Source: Rostratula benghalensis (taxonomy: Eukaryota; Chordata; Aves; Charadriiformes; Rostratulidae). Taken from it: a stretch of DNA of 64,000 nucleotides. Below the pieces are notes generated by a model. That model saw nothing but the letters and a program-made list of their open reading frames with translations, was not told the origin of the DNA and made no database searches. A program made the translations under genes and the position numbers. Positions 53,530-64,000 of this stretch are shown piece by piece (positions within the stretch are counted from its first letter, which is position 1; the number at the start of each line of letters is the position of its first letter). The stretch spans positions 1,460,307-1,524,306 of the forward strand of contig VXAI01000089.1 of assembly GCA_013399305.1 (NCBI GenBank), read 5' to 3'.

Positions 53530-55954
53530 GCAGCATGAGAATAACTTCTCCTTAAGTGCCATAAATACTTTGCCAGGCCGAGCTACCATGTGGCAAAGCA
53601 GGTTGTTTTCCTAGAATTAAATTCTAAAACACAAACTAATCACGCTGCCCTGCAGCTTTGCCAAAAGCAGCAAACTAGACATAGCAAGGCAAAGCTGAAA
53701 ATTAAAGACTGTGAGACAGCCTGGAACTAGCCTTAACAATTTTGATAAAACTAGGGATTGATTTTAAAAGTCTCCATCCACCTCAGCTCACATGCAGCAC
53801 TAATGTCTAAAGAGGGCTGTCGAAGTCTCCATATTTCCCTTCAATCACTGCTCACTCCTTACCTGTCCGCTTTGGAGACTGAGGGCCTATTGCAGAGCTT
53901 GGCTGGTATACAGTGCCCCAAATGGGAGAGAGTCTGTGTATCTGTGTCCTTGTCCATGGTAAAGGCGACAGTTCCAGGCATGACCTGATGGGTCAGCTGT
54001 GGTGCATCCCACCAAAACAGCTGGAAACTCCAGATACCATTTTGGATTGCTAACATGGACTAGATACAAGGTGTAAAAGGTGAGAATAGACTTGGTTTCA
54101 GGGAAGTTGGGCTCTACTTTGTGTCTTTCTCCAGGCAGCTGCATAGCCTCAGCCAAGGCACTGACAAGTGTTTCAGCCTGCCACTTTGGTAGCAATAAGA
54201 GTTTGACACCCAAGTAACTATAAGGATGGCAAAGTTATATGTGTATAACCTCTGTGTTTATATGCAATTAGGATTGTGAACTGAGGAAATACCCAACAGG
54301 ATGTAGCCAAATGCTATTTCATACATTACAAGGTTTCCTCCTTTTGTCTCATCACAGCAGTAAATCACGTCTCCCATTCTTGTCCCCCAACCACTGCAAA
54401 CCTTAGTGTTGGGTTTTAATTATAAGCCCAGGTCTGAAATTGAAAGAAACTTGTCTGTCTGATTATCAATAGTCATGCAGAATTGGTCACTGTTCTTGCC
54501 CAAACTGCTAAAAGGCTTTGCTGTTGCTCAGAAACAAGGCTAGTTCAGGATGAAAGGAGACAAAAAGTGAATCTGCACTCTAAGCAGCACATGACAGTAG
54601 CAAACAGCAATCGGTACCAAACTTGGCCTAGACTTTTTCTAGATACTTTCTTTTCTTAGCAGAAAAATTCACAGCACAGCTCAGTGGCCAAGAGCTGTGT
54701 TGGTAGGAGGATCAGTCAGAAGATGAAAAACATAGCCACAGGAGAGGGCTCATGACATGGCTGCGGCTCCCCGTTCGTGCATGACCAGTTCCTTTCAATA
54801 ACTCATGACCTTCTACTTCCCACTTTTATCAGGTCACAAGGTAAATCACTGAACATGACAAAAGGGGAAAACAATCATTGCTCATCCATAGGTTTGGTCT
54901 CTCCAGAGAGATGGTCTCTCCAACTGGATGGGTGGTGGAGGGATGGGAACAAAAAACAGACTTAATTCCACGTCCTGGAGCCTAACATGAACTATGCTGG
55001 CAGATCTCTGTAGAGAAAGCCAGTTCCTTGTGAGATTTACACCCTGAAACCTCAAGCCCTCAATGCCAGTACAGGCCTGAGGCAGAATCCCGCCTCAGTG
55101 CAGCTCTGCTGTTGATGGCAGGATTTCTGCTGACAGATCAAATCGGAGAGTCCAAGCCAAGAAGAAAATGGCAAGAAACAAAACAGCAGCAGTGGGAGGC
55201 TTGACCACATGCCACTTCTGAGCCTTCCCTGCCTCCCATCACTGCTGCCGTACCAGCTAAACATGCCCTCATAGTCATCCAAGCCTTGGGAGAATGGCAG
55301 AGGCAGAGCCCTGACAAGGGGAAGGACAGAAGGGGAAGGGTTAATGCTTAGTAGCTCCTGAAGGCAGTCTGGTTATGCTGTTACCCCAGCACATGAGAAG
55401 AGGAAAAGGGAAGAGGGAAAACTCTGCCAAACTTGCATCATGGATAAAGCAAAAGCTGGCTCCTCTACTGGGTTTGAAAGAACCCTGATAAATAGAGTTG
55501 ACAAATGGTCTCTGGTGGCTCCTCACCCCCACAAAAATTCCTTTCCCTTTCTTGTTTTTCTGTCCCTGTCCCATTCCAGTGACTTTCAGAGTCAGTGAGT
55601 AGTTGCACTCTTCACAGAAGCTTTAGTTCTTTGGTAGACAGGAGCACTGACGAGGTTTCTTGTGTAAGAGCATCGTCTCATCAACCTATTTGTATCTCTT
55701 CCCTTTCATCTCTTGTTTGTTTTCCATTCATATCCAGACCATTTGCATGTTTTGTAATAGGTACCAACGGTGCAAACGTCAGGAAGCGCATATTTTCTAT
55801 TATTTATGCAACACAGTATTCACCTCCAGGTTATTTACCTTGTAATATGTATTTAGGTCTTCCCTATTCAGACCTTGGCCCAGCAATAAACTCAAAGGAA
55901 AACCTAAGTTTAAGAACTGCAGGTGTGCTTTTGAACAGCTGAGGCAGAAGAAGA
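53530..55954. other. Non-coding stretch, no gene supported
   Basis: Unique DNA. The frames are at most 115 codons (55595-55942, plus) and 108 codons (53887-54213, minus). Neither has a recognised domain, and the latter is antisense to another frame of similar length. I see no RNA gene or transposon. Confidence 0.55.
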
Positions 55955-56050
55955 GAGGGCTGTTAGTTTAGGCGTTAGGAGCTCTGGTCTGATCCTTGCC
56001 TTGCCAATGGCCCATTACAGTGTCTTGGGCAAAGCCCTTTATCCCCAACA
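55955..56050 (+). repeat. MIR-like ancient SINE fragment
   Basis: The run gttaggagctctggtctgat, then ccttgccttgccaatggccc and gtgtcttgggcaaagcccttta, follows the MIR/amniote tRNA-SINE layout. There a box-A-like head leads to a ctctgccactgac segment and then gtgaccttgggcaagtcactta. The copy is old and lacks a clear 3' part. Confidence 0.55.
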
Positions 56051-59000
56051 GGCGGTAGAGTAGAGGTGTGTTTGTACAGCTGCATGCACAGTGAAGAGCT
56101 ACGGTCTGCTTTCATCAGGATGACATATCATTCCACAGAGTAAGATAATTTTCCGCCTCTTGGTTTCATGTGGTGAAGGATGTTTCTTCAGGGTTCTGCT
56201 GCAGGAAGTAGTCAAGCACCCTTCAGCACCTTTCTAGAACTGAGGCTTTATCAGAAAGGACATGGGAAAGGCAGTATCCAGGAAGAATTCATAAGTATCT
56301 TTACCTTATTGTTACAAAACCAGTCAAGTTCACAGTTCAAGCTGAGGCTACTGCTGGAGCCTGTTAGAGAAACACGTGCTCAGTGTAGTTCCCGTGCCCT
56401 GGTTAAAGCTGAGTGAACAAGAAAAAATGAGTAATCATCTGAATGGACAGCTAAATTCCTGTTTAAAGATGACATTTTCAGAGCCTGGTGCCAAATATCC
56501 AGACCAAATCAGACTTTCAGCTAAACTGGTCACTTGGTGCACTGCAGGTTGAAGGGAGCTCATGGATGATTGAATAGTTCAGCAATTATAGGATGTTACA
56601 AGGAGAGAATCATAGTTATTTGCATGTACTGTAAGAAGTCTGTATTGTTCCTGTGCTTATAAATCCTGTCTCTAATGTGCTAATGACATCTATTGGCCCT
56701 TATAAAACCATTCCTAAACAAGACTACAGTACGAAGTGTGGCTGCACTGAGTCAGCAAAATGCAGTTTTGACATTGAGGTCACACTGACAGAGAACTTTT
56801 TCTTGTTGCATCTTTAAGTCATCAATCGAAGTAACTCTCGCCACTCTGTGCCATGTCACTGAAATCAGGGAGTCCCACAGAGAGTTGCTTACAAAGTAAC
56901 TTATCAAAGATCATTGGCTGAAGAAATCTATAAACAAGCTGGTATAGTTGCATGTCTGGGAAATTTACCACTGATTCTCTCAAGCGACTTTGGAAATTAA
57001 GATGTGTAATCAGAATGAAAGAAGGTAAAATTCCCCAAATCAGTCTGAAAACTAAGTGCCTGCCAATTAGCTACAAGGCTTTCGTGATAGTCATTGTAGG
57101 AGATAATTATCACATTGGGGAAAGTAAGAACAAACCTTATGACACGGGTCCAGTAAAGCAAAGGTCTTAGCATTCATTAATGGTCTAATTTTCAGGTCTT
57201 TTATATTATCTGCCACTTCTACTGCCCTTCATGAGGCCCAGAGTTACCAATAGCTGAATTTAAAGACCTGCTTTGTTTTAGGAAAAGTCTCATCTTTGAC
57301 ACTGCCACAGGAGGAACTAAATCTTCTTCACTGACATCCATAGACTTAGCCCCCTCCTCAGAACAGAGAAAAACCTCAAGGTATGAAATGAGGAACTGTT
57401 GTGACCTACAAAACAATGAATGGGCTTAAGATCAGCCATCTTAAGTGAACATTAAGAGTACTTAGAACTTAGTAAGAACACTTAATATTTTGCAGTGGGC
57501 AAGAATGCAATACAGTTTTATCTCCAAACCAAATGAATATGACCCTATGAATATGTTTTCCAGTAATGTAGGCCAGTGGGATTTTTGCACGGACTGAGAT
57601 CTAAACTCAGTTCTCACTTTAGTTTTTTTGAATAAATATTGGCTTTCGCTAATATAGAGTACCACCCTGTTGATAATGATTTATACAGAATTGCTGTCAA
57701 AAAGCTATTTAACCATCTCAAAACACTTCATAGATCCAGCAAAGTGATAGGCAAGCCATGCGCGAGGATTGCATTGCATCATCCACCAGGACAAGGCAAG
57801 CATCTCTGTGATGATGAAGAACAACTGTTTGAACAATGCACACCAATATTACTCAACGACTCAGAAAGGGAAGTGAAAATTAAATGATTGCATCTAATTG
57901 AAACTGCAAGAGGAATTTTGAGCAACAGAATTCAGTTTCTCAAGTTGGAAGTTAATCAGGAGCTACACTCAATGTGCTACCTGCTATGAAGAAAAAGACT
58001 AAAGCATCCCAAATTTGAGCTGACTTAAATAAGAAATAATAAGATAAGCTTGCAAACTTAATGGGAACTATGACTTGGTTTTCATTTTCTTTCTTTCTTC
58101 CTTTTTTATTTTCTTGTCTCTGTTGCTGCAAAGAAAAATGTGAATATGTACCAAACACCGCAGTAAGTTCTCAAGCCGGCAGACAGGCTGCATCCTTATC
58201 GCTGAATGGCAAGGGTTGTCCAGCCACCCCATGAGGTTGCTAGCTCTTACTGTCCTGGGTGGAAGTGCTGATGCTCCACCAGTATTAGTCTCCAGGAAGT
58301 GCAGAGACCCGATCCATTCCCTGATTCTCATTGTCCAGACAGGAAGAATGCTACTATTAACACAGGAACATTCAGCCTCTTTTGAAATGCAAGAGACCAG
58401 TCACATGCCAACAATCTTCTTCTTCTAAGCAAACTAGGACATCTAACAAGGATACCAATACCTATATAAAACTGGCTGCATCTCCTGAGCAATCATAGAA
58501 GACAAATAGATGCTCCAGAGTCTAGGGAAAATTAATCTTGGCCTAAAGACTGGGGCTATCACCATGTCTTATACCAGCCCTCAAGACTCAAGAGGGCACA
58601 GGTGTGCCAAAGGGTTCTGCTTCTTACAACTCTCAGTGGAAATGTTTAAGATGACAGAAAAATTGTGCTGTGATACCATGGCCTTTCTAGTGATGCGTAA
58701 AGCTGAGAAGGTTACTTCACTGACAGAGGACAGAGACGAACAAATCCTGCCTGCTGCTGTGCCAGAGGATGGAGCCTTTATGGAAAGAAATCACATAGTC
58801 ACGTGCCTCTTCTATATGTGAACCTAACTCTTCTCCACAGCCAAATATCCAATCCTTCACAGCCTCTGGTTATTCCTGTGGCACTAGGTTTCACCCAGAA
58901 CTTCAGAGAAAAAACAAGCATGCTGGTTTTGTAAGTACTGCTTGAGCTAGTCCTACACTTCTGGAAATAGGAGGCAGCTTCTCCAGACTGGGAGAGTGCA

Positions 59001-60601
59001 GTTCACAGCAAAGAGAAGGAGTGAGAAATAAGTATACATTAGACTGCTGTTAATTCACCTTGTTCTTGGGAAGTCCTGAGATTACGTGGTTAATCCATAC
59101 AGTGGCAAAATAGACAGGGTGAGTGCAATCTGTTTGGCTGAAGCAGCTCATCTGCAGCATTCAAGGGGTGAGAAAGATGGTGTTCCTGTGCAGCTTGTTC
59201 TCAGATTCAAGCACGAGGGCAGAGGATGCAAAGCTTACAGGGGACTAGTAGGATAAATCACTCCTATTTTTAAAAAACATGGGGCTTCGCTCTCAGGAGA
59301 GGTAGAAGGGGATTGCGCTCATTGATCAAGACAGTGCAGCTCAACACTGGGGGAGAAAAGAGAGTCAAGGGAAAACAAAAACTGTGGGTACATTTACATA
59401 GGCATACACATTTAGTACACATATATTGCAGAAGACTTTTCCTTTTATAACTCAGGGAGGAATCTCTGTAATTTTTACCAACAATTGCTCACAGAATCTT
59501 TATTAAAATACAAGGGCCAAGGACATTTCTTTATCACATCATGAGCAGTCTCTCATAACAGTTTAACAGTTTAGCAGGATTTGCTTATACTTTGCTATAA
59601 CTGACTAGTAACTGCTTCTTTGCGTTATTATGAGCTGCTGTAGCTGCTGCCTTGTTCTGCAGTTACCAGTTGTGTCTGGCTGGCTGCAGCCACTTGCAGA
59701 TCTAGCTGCTGAAGACAGCCAGCAAATGAGAAAATACAAATGGCTCGTTTGCCTGAAGACCATATCTAGCTCCTGGAGGAATGGGCTAGGTCTGTCCCAC
59801 ATGCTGTCTAGCTGTGGTGAGTCAGTTATCTGCTAACAGTAGCAGGTTGTGCAAGAGGCACAGCTGTTCCGGCAGATGGGCCTCTCAGAAACCAAATCAC
59901 AAGTTTCATTTCCATTGCCCAAAGTGAAGAGTCCTTTTTTGTCAATTGATTTTTTTTCTTCTGCACCGGGGTTATCTCTTCTGAATGGCAGAGATTGCTC
60001 AGAATTTATTCTAGATGTTTGTGAAAGAGAAGGTGGATGAGCAGGTACTTCTGTGAGAGGAGAGGACAACCACCAAGGTCATACTATTATATAGCCAATC
60101 CCTGAGGGCCTGAAGCATCACTAGTGATTTGGTTTCGTTCATCAGGTTGGCCATTTGGTTGGGGCCATGACAACTCAGGCAGAAGTTGTCTCAAGGTGGA
60201 ATCCATGACAGCCACAAACCTCACCTTTAAGCACCTGCTGCGTTTGGGAGGAGCCGCTGCAACGGTTTTCTCTGTGTTGGTTTTGTGGCGTTCTGTGCCT
60301 GAAGTACTCCCTGCAGCTGAGAGGGGTTTGCTCGTTAGCAATGTTTACAGACTGTCCTCTGGCCATTGACCAGCTTCTTCTTTCTTTGGCATTGTGAAAT
60401 CTGCTCCTTGCCGCAGGGAATAATCAGTGCTGGAAGTGGAGTTCCAGTGTGGAGCTGCCGGCTCTTACAGCATTTTATCACAAGCTTCATAATATCTGAT
60501 ATTTCGTTTAAAGCTCTAGTTCCTCTCAGCTAGCAGTTACAAAACAGTATCAAAGGTTTTAATTTTTTTTTTTCAATATGAAATAATTATTTTGCTTTCA
60601 G
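56051..60601. other. Non-coding stretch, no gene supported
   Basis: Unique DNA. 57639-58030 contains an 82-codon frame and adjoining sequence whose texture suggests a decayed repeat or pseudogene, but I recognise no family. A polypyrimidine tract lies at 58078-58122. A hairpin of 8-base arms (cttaagat / atcttaag, 5-base loop) lies at 57425-57445. Other frames are at most 103 codons (58510-58821, plus) and unrecognised. Confidence 0.5.
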
Positions 60602-60667
60602 AGTTGCAGAGAAAAGCCTGAAAACATGGCCAACGGCTCCAGAACCAGACAAGCAAATAAAGCTTAA
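60602..60667 (+). other. Weak candidate for a short terminal exon
   Basis: A T-rich tract (60561-60573) and tttgctttcag (acceptor AG at 60600-60601) form a plausible 3' splice site. If translation enters in phase 0, 21 codons follow, starting SCREKPENMANG, and end at a TAA at 60665-60667. An aataaa overlaps the end of the frame at 60655-60660. I recognise no protein with this C-terminus, and such sites arise by chance in 64 kb. The +1 phase is also open for about 31 codons. Confidence 0.12.
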
Positions 60668-62834
60668 TATTTATATTGTATTTCCATGTCATTTGTGAGA
60701 CAGCCTCACCAGCATTTCAAGACTGGCAACATCACAGCATTTTCATCTGTGGCTGCGAAGAATAAACACCAACTGTCTATTAAGATTATAGCCCTGGTGG
60801 TTTCTCAAGGTCATATTCTGCATGACCCAAACATACTTATTAAATTGTCCGGTTTAGAGAAAGGCAAATTTTTATTTTTTTTTAATGCAAATGCATGTTT
60901 GAAGAAGCATGTGGCTCTGAGCAGGTCACTCTCTCGGGTTCACTGGTGACCCCAGAAAAGCTGCATGCTGTCATTGGGAAAGCTCATTTCTCAGTTTCAC
61001 AAACAGAACTGGCAGTTTCTAGACGTGGGTCTCCAGCCCTGAGAATAAATGGCACCATTTAATCACATACACATTGCTGACTTCCCTTCAAATACAAGCT
61101 TCTTGCTGGTTAAGATCCTGGGCCTGGGACAAATCCTGTCTCAAGAACAGAAATGGTTAAGAGCTCATCAGCTTGAGGCAGCATGAGTAACTGAGCTCTT
61201 GTGTCCGGGCATAAGCCCTGCTATTTTTCCCTTTGCTTTCATCAATGCAGCCTAAGAAATCATCACACTGCCATGATTAGAACATTCTGGTTCCTGTAGC
61301 ATGGTACACTTTTAGGTCTGGTCCACTTGAGCGCCCATGGTAAGGGATCTATCGGAACACTCTCCATCCACACCCCTTCCTCAGATTTCTTTCCAGAGAA
61401 AAGCATGAGGAAACCAGGATGCACATCATGGGGCAAAATGTACATCCCTCCTGCAGTGTGGATATTGCTATAGAGTGGTCAATCCAGAGATAGTAGGACA
61501 GCAAGGATTCCTGAAAACATTAAGAGATGTAGTTAATATGTTCCCCATGTCCATGGCAGGTTGTGTAAGAACCTATAGTTTAAATTGTAGTGAGGAAGGT
61601 GTGTTGAGGGATCTTTCTGGTGGGTAAGGCTACTCACATAGCAGAACAGAACTTCAAGGAATTTCCATCAGAGAACGACATTAAGAACAGGTGAGAAAAA
61701 AACTGCAGCAGTGGCATAGAGCTGACCCTACCTTGCATGTCTTAGTCTCTGCTGACCCCTTCTAGCCCTACCTCCCTTTTCTGACCGCTTGTCTGGATAG
61801 ATTACAGCAGCCCTCCATAACAGCTACCAATCTGACAGTGTTCAAAATACAGCCAGAGCAATATTGCTACCTGTAGCTCGGCATCTATAGAGAAGAGCTT
61901 CAACTACTTTGCCTCACACTGAACAAGTCAACAAAAAAGAAAGATGTGTCCTCCTGTATCCAGCTCTGACTCTTCCTCCCATCTTCTTTCCTGGAGTTGT
62001 CTACCAGAATGATCCAAACAGCCATTCAGGAGGGCAAGACATGCACATGACTTGTTTTCATGCTCTGGGTTAAAATGCAACAACCATCTCCAGGATTTAG
62101 GGACACCAAGATAGCCAGAATCCTTATGCCATGATGATGCTCAGAAAACATTGTTACAGCATCCAGCCTTCATGATCCACATTCAGCTACTTCATGAGTT
62201 GTATTGCAGCAAGGAATCTCCTCAAAGGCATAAGCAAAGCTGTCTCAGACTTGGTAAGAATCCATATCCCCCAGAACAGGAACCAGAAAGTCTTTCCACC
62301 TTTGATAGACCTAGATCTGCTGTGGGTATGAGAAGCCAGCCTGGAGAAATATCATCCACAAAAACAAACTTCTGCTTTTCCAGAGCCAAAACAGGACTTT
62401 GCAATGCCCCATCCCACAACTATTCAACAACCAATTTTGTTTCTACAGTTCATGATCTCATATGTTCTTAATGAATTGGTATCTAGGTGGGAGGTCTGAG
62501 AGCCACACTGTATTCAAAAGAGCAGAGAAAAGAGTACATTAATGACCATGTTCCAGCCCTGATTTTAATAAAGCAGCAGGTACACTGGAAAGAATTCCTC
62601 CAGGATTACTTGCCAAAAAAAAATGCAGCACTTGCAAAATATTAAATGCCCTTTACATATTAAAAGAAAAAACCCAGCCTCTCAAACAGCAAACCATAAA
62701 GAGAAATAAGAGTCTGAGCTGTTAAATAAATAAGAAAGGGGAGCTTTGGACAAAAATAAACAATGACTGGTATTTAAGAAACTTAATCTGCATCAGAAAA
62801 AAACCTACTCCTCATTTGCCCTGGTTTCTAATTT
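60668..62834. other. Non-coding stretch, no gene supported
   Basis: Unique DNA with frames up to 106 codons (62151-62471, plus), unrecognised. The segment 60720-60870 looks complex and repeat-free, as conserved non-coding DNA often does. No transposon or RNA gene is seen. Confidence 0.5.
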
Positions 62835-63345
62835 TTTCCATATTTTTGTCATTAGACGTTATTAAAGTACTACTGTTGCAGGGCTGGGTGATGAAAGGCT
62901 GAGATATGATTCAGCCCCCTACATTACATAAATAAACCCGGGTCGTATGGCATCCACTGTGATTTTTTTTTCTTCATTCTTTTGAGTCCTTCACTGAACC
63001 TCACTATTGGTTGTGTTGCAGAAGCTCTTTTCAGGTGACCAAATGCAGTTTCAGGCCAGCTCTTTGGCTGCTAATGTGGCGTAACAGGCTAACAGCCAGA
63101 TGGCTGCTTCCAAAACAGCCCTCGGTGCAGCCTTCTCGTAAGCGGGCCATGATGAAACTGCAATATAGCAGCCATTTAAAATAGAATTTAAAAAGCAAAC
63201 CAGGAAGCATTAGTTTAAAGTTAGTTCTGATTCATTAATCAGCATCAGAGACAATGGTGCCGGTGTGACCGGGTGGGCTGATTTACGATTAGTTCAGATT
63301 TATCTGACATATAACAAAAGGGCAGTCTGCTGGCTTAAAGAGTCT
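62835..63345. promoter_or_regulatory. Candidate conserved non-coding element / enhancer
   Basis: A repeat-free, high-complexity stretch dense in developmental transcription-factor-like motifs. It has ATTA/TAAT homeodomain cores in cattagacgttattaaag (62850-62867), an E-box cagatg (63097-63102), cagctctttggctgctaatg (63058) and an inverted motif tgatt-catt-aatca (63228-63241). It also has a CpG-containing gccggtgtgaccgggtgggc (at about 63258), unusual in AT-rich surroundings. All frames are closed early. Such texture is typical of amniote conserved enhancers, but conservation is not shown by a single sequence. Confidence 0.3.
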
Positions 63346-64000
63346 CTTTCCCTTTCCCTATAGCAAAATCAAAACATTGTTTAGAAAGCCAAAGAGAATG
63401 CCACTTAAAAGTCTGAAGTAATTTACAAACCTAAATCTTGTAGGATGTATGATAAAAGATGAACCAAAACTCAAGCCTCTTCCACCGTGGAAGAATTCTC
63501 TGGCATTTGGAAGTGAACCAAATCAAACTGGAATCCTCAGGGGGAGAGACACTTTAACTGAGTGAGGCTTGTATCAGACATCATCGTGACATTGCAGTCA
63601 TTGGTTTAAAGGCAGGTCAGCTCCCTGGGCCTTCCAAACCTGGATATTTGAGTGTCTGGGACTATGCAAGGGAGTAGTCCCCATTAAGAGGGAGAAGTGG
63701 TGTAAAATTTGCCTCCAAAGCCACTAGAATATTTTACAGAACTGTAAGAGCGACAATGCCACCCTGATGGCTTCCCAGAGAAACAACTGTACCAGCCTGG
63801 CACAAGAAGCCATAAAGAGAAATCTATTTCTGGACATCCTTTTCCACAAAATTGGATCAACAATACTTCCACTGAAGGCCAGGCATGGTTGGCGGTGTGA
63901 AAGTGGCAGCACAAGCCTCTCCATGTCACAGGGGCTACAGGGTGATGTTGTGGTGTAAGGAACTACCTACCTCTCTGACTTTAATTGTTAAATTTATTAT
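63346..64000. other. Non-coding stretch at window end
   Basis: Unique DNA. Both strands are open for 60-80 codons over 63684-63958 with mutually antisense frames, and no domain is recognisable. A real gene could continue beyond the window edge, but nothing here supports it. Confidence 0.5.

Noticed and set aside
60940..60960. tggtgacccc resembling a retroviral primer-binding site
   Set aside because: No LTR upstream and no gag-pol sequence downstream.
1..64000. Prokaryotic systems, CRISPR arrays, operons, rRNA or tRNA genes
   Set aside because: No array of spaced repeats, no tRNA A/B-box pair with cloverleaf potential, and no long coding frames. CR1 elements and overall texture are those of a bird nuclear genome.

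Overview
This window looks like a piece of a bird nuclear genome. The main evidence is several copies of the CR1 LINE, including one with the avian-type 3' tail (18401-18932, minus strand). There is also a much older CR1 reverse-transcriptase relic and a few MIR-like ancient SINE fragments. Base composition looks AT-rich (not counted). Two short runs of N, of 76 and 69 bases, show that it comes from a draft scaffold. No operons, ribosome binding sites, CRISPR arrays or other prokaryotic features are present, and none are expected.

I could not support any complete protein-coding gene, rRNA, tRNA or other known RNA gene. Open reading frames reach only 198 codons. The longer ones resemble no protein family I recognise, often lie antisense to each other, or fall inside repeats. 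The window reads as a gene-poor intergenic stretch or the inside of a very large intron.

Layout. 1-10861 is unique, AT-rich DNA with one exact 25-bp repeat pair 2.2 kb apart. 10862-12840 holds an assembly gap and an old tandem duplication of about 391 bp, whose second copy is split by a 491-bp LTR-like insertion. 12841-18400 is unique DNA with one possible MIR scrap. 18401-18932 is a minus-strand CR1 with an internal deletion. 18933-27099 is unique DNA with a perfect 22-bp palindrome at 20612. 27100-29437 carries an ancient CR1 ORF2 relic followed, in the same orientation, by a younger CR1 3' end. 29438-44748 is unique DNA with a GC-richer part and a 93-bp tandem duplication at 33501. 44749-56050 carries three MIR-like fragments, a fourth CR1 scrap, the second assembly gap, and a 53-bp near-identical repeat that begins exactly at the edge of that gap. 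56051-64000 is unique DNA ending in a stretch that looks like a conserved regulatory element (62835-63345).

No previously undescribed biological system is evident. The most useful observations are structural: the LTR-like element nested in a tandem duplication, the gap-edge duplication (possible misassembly), the rearranged and layered CR1 copies, and two candidate conserved non-coding elements. Repeat assignments rest on remembered family consensus patterns, not on a database search.
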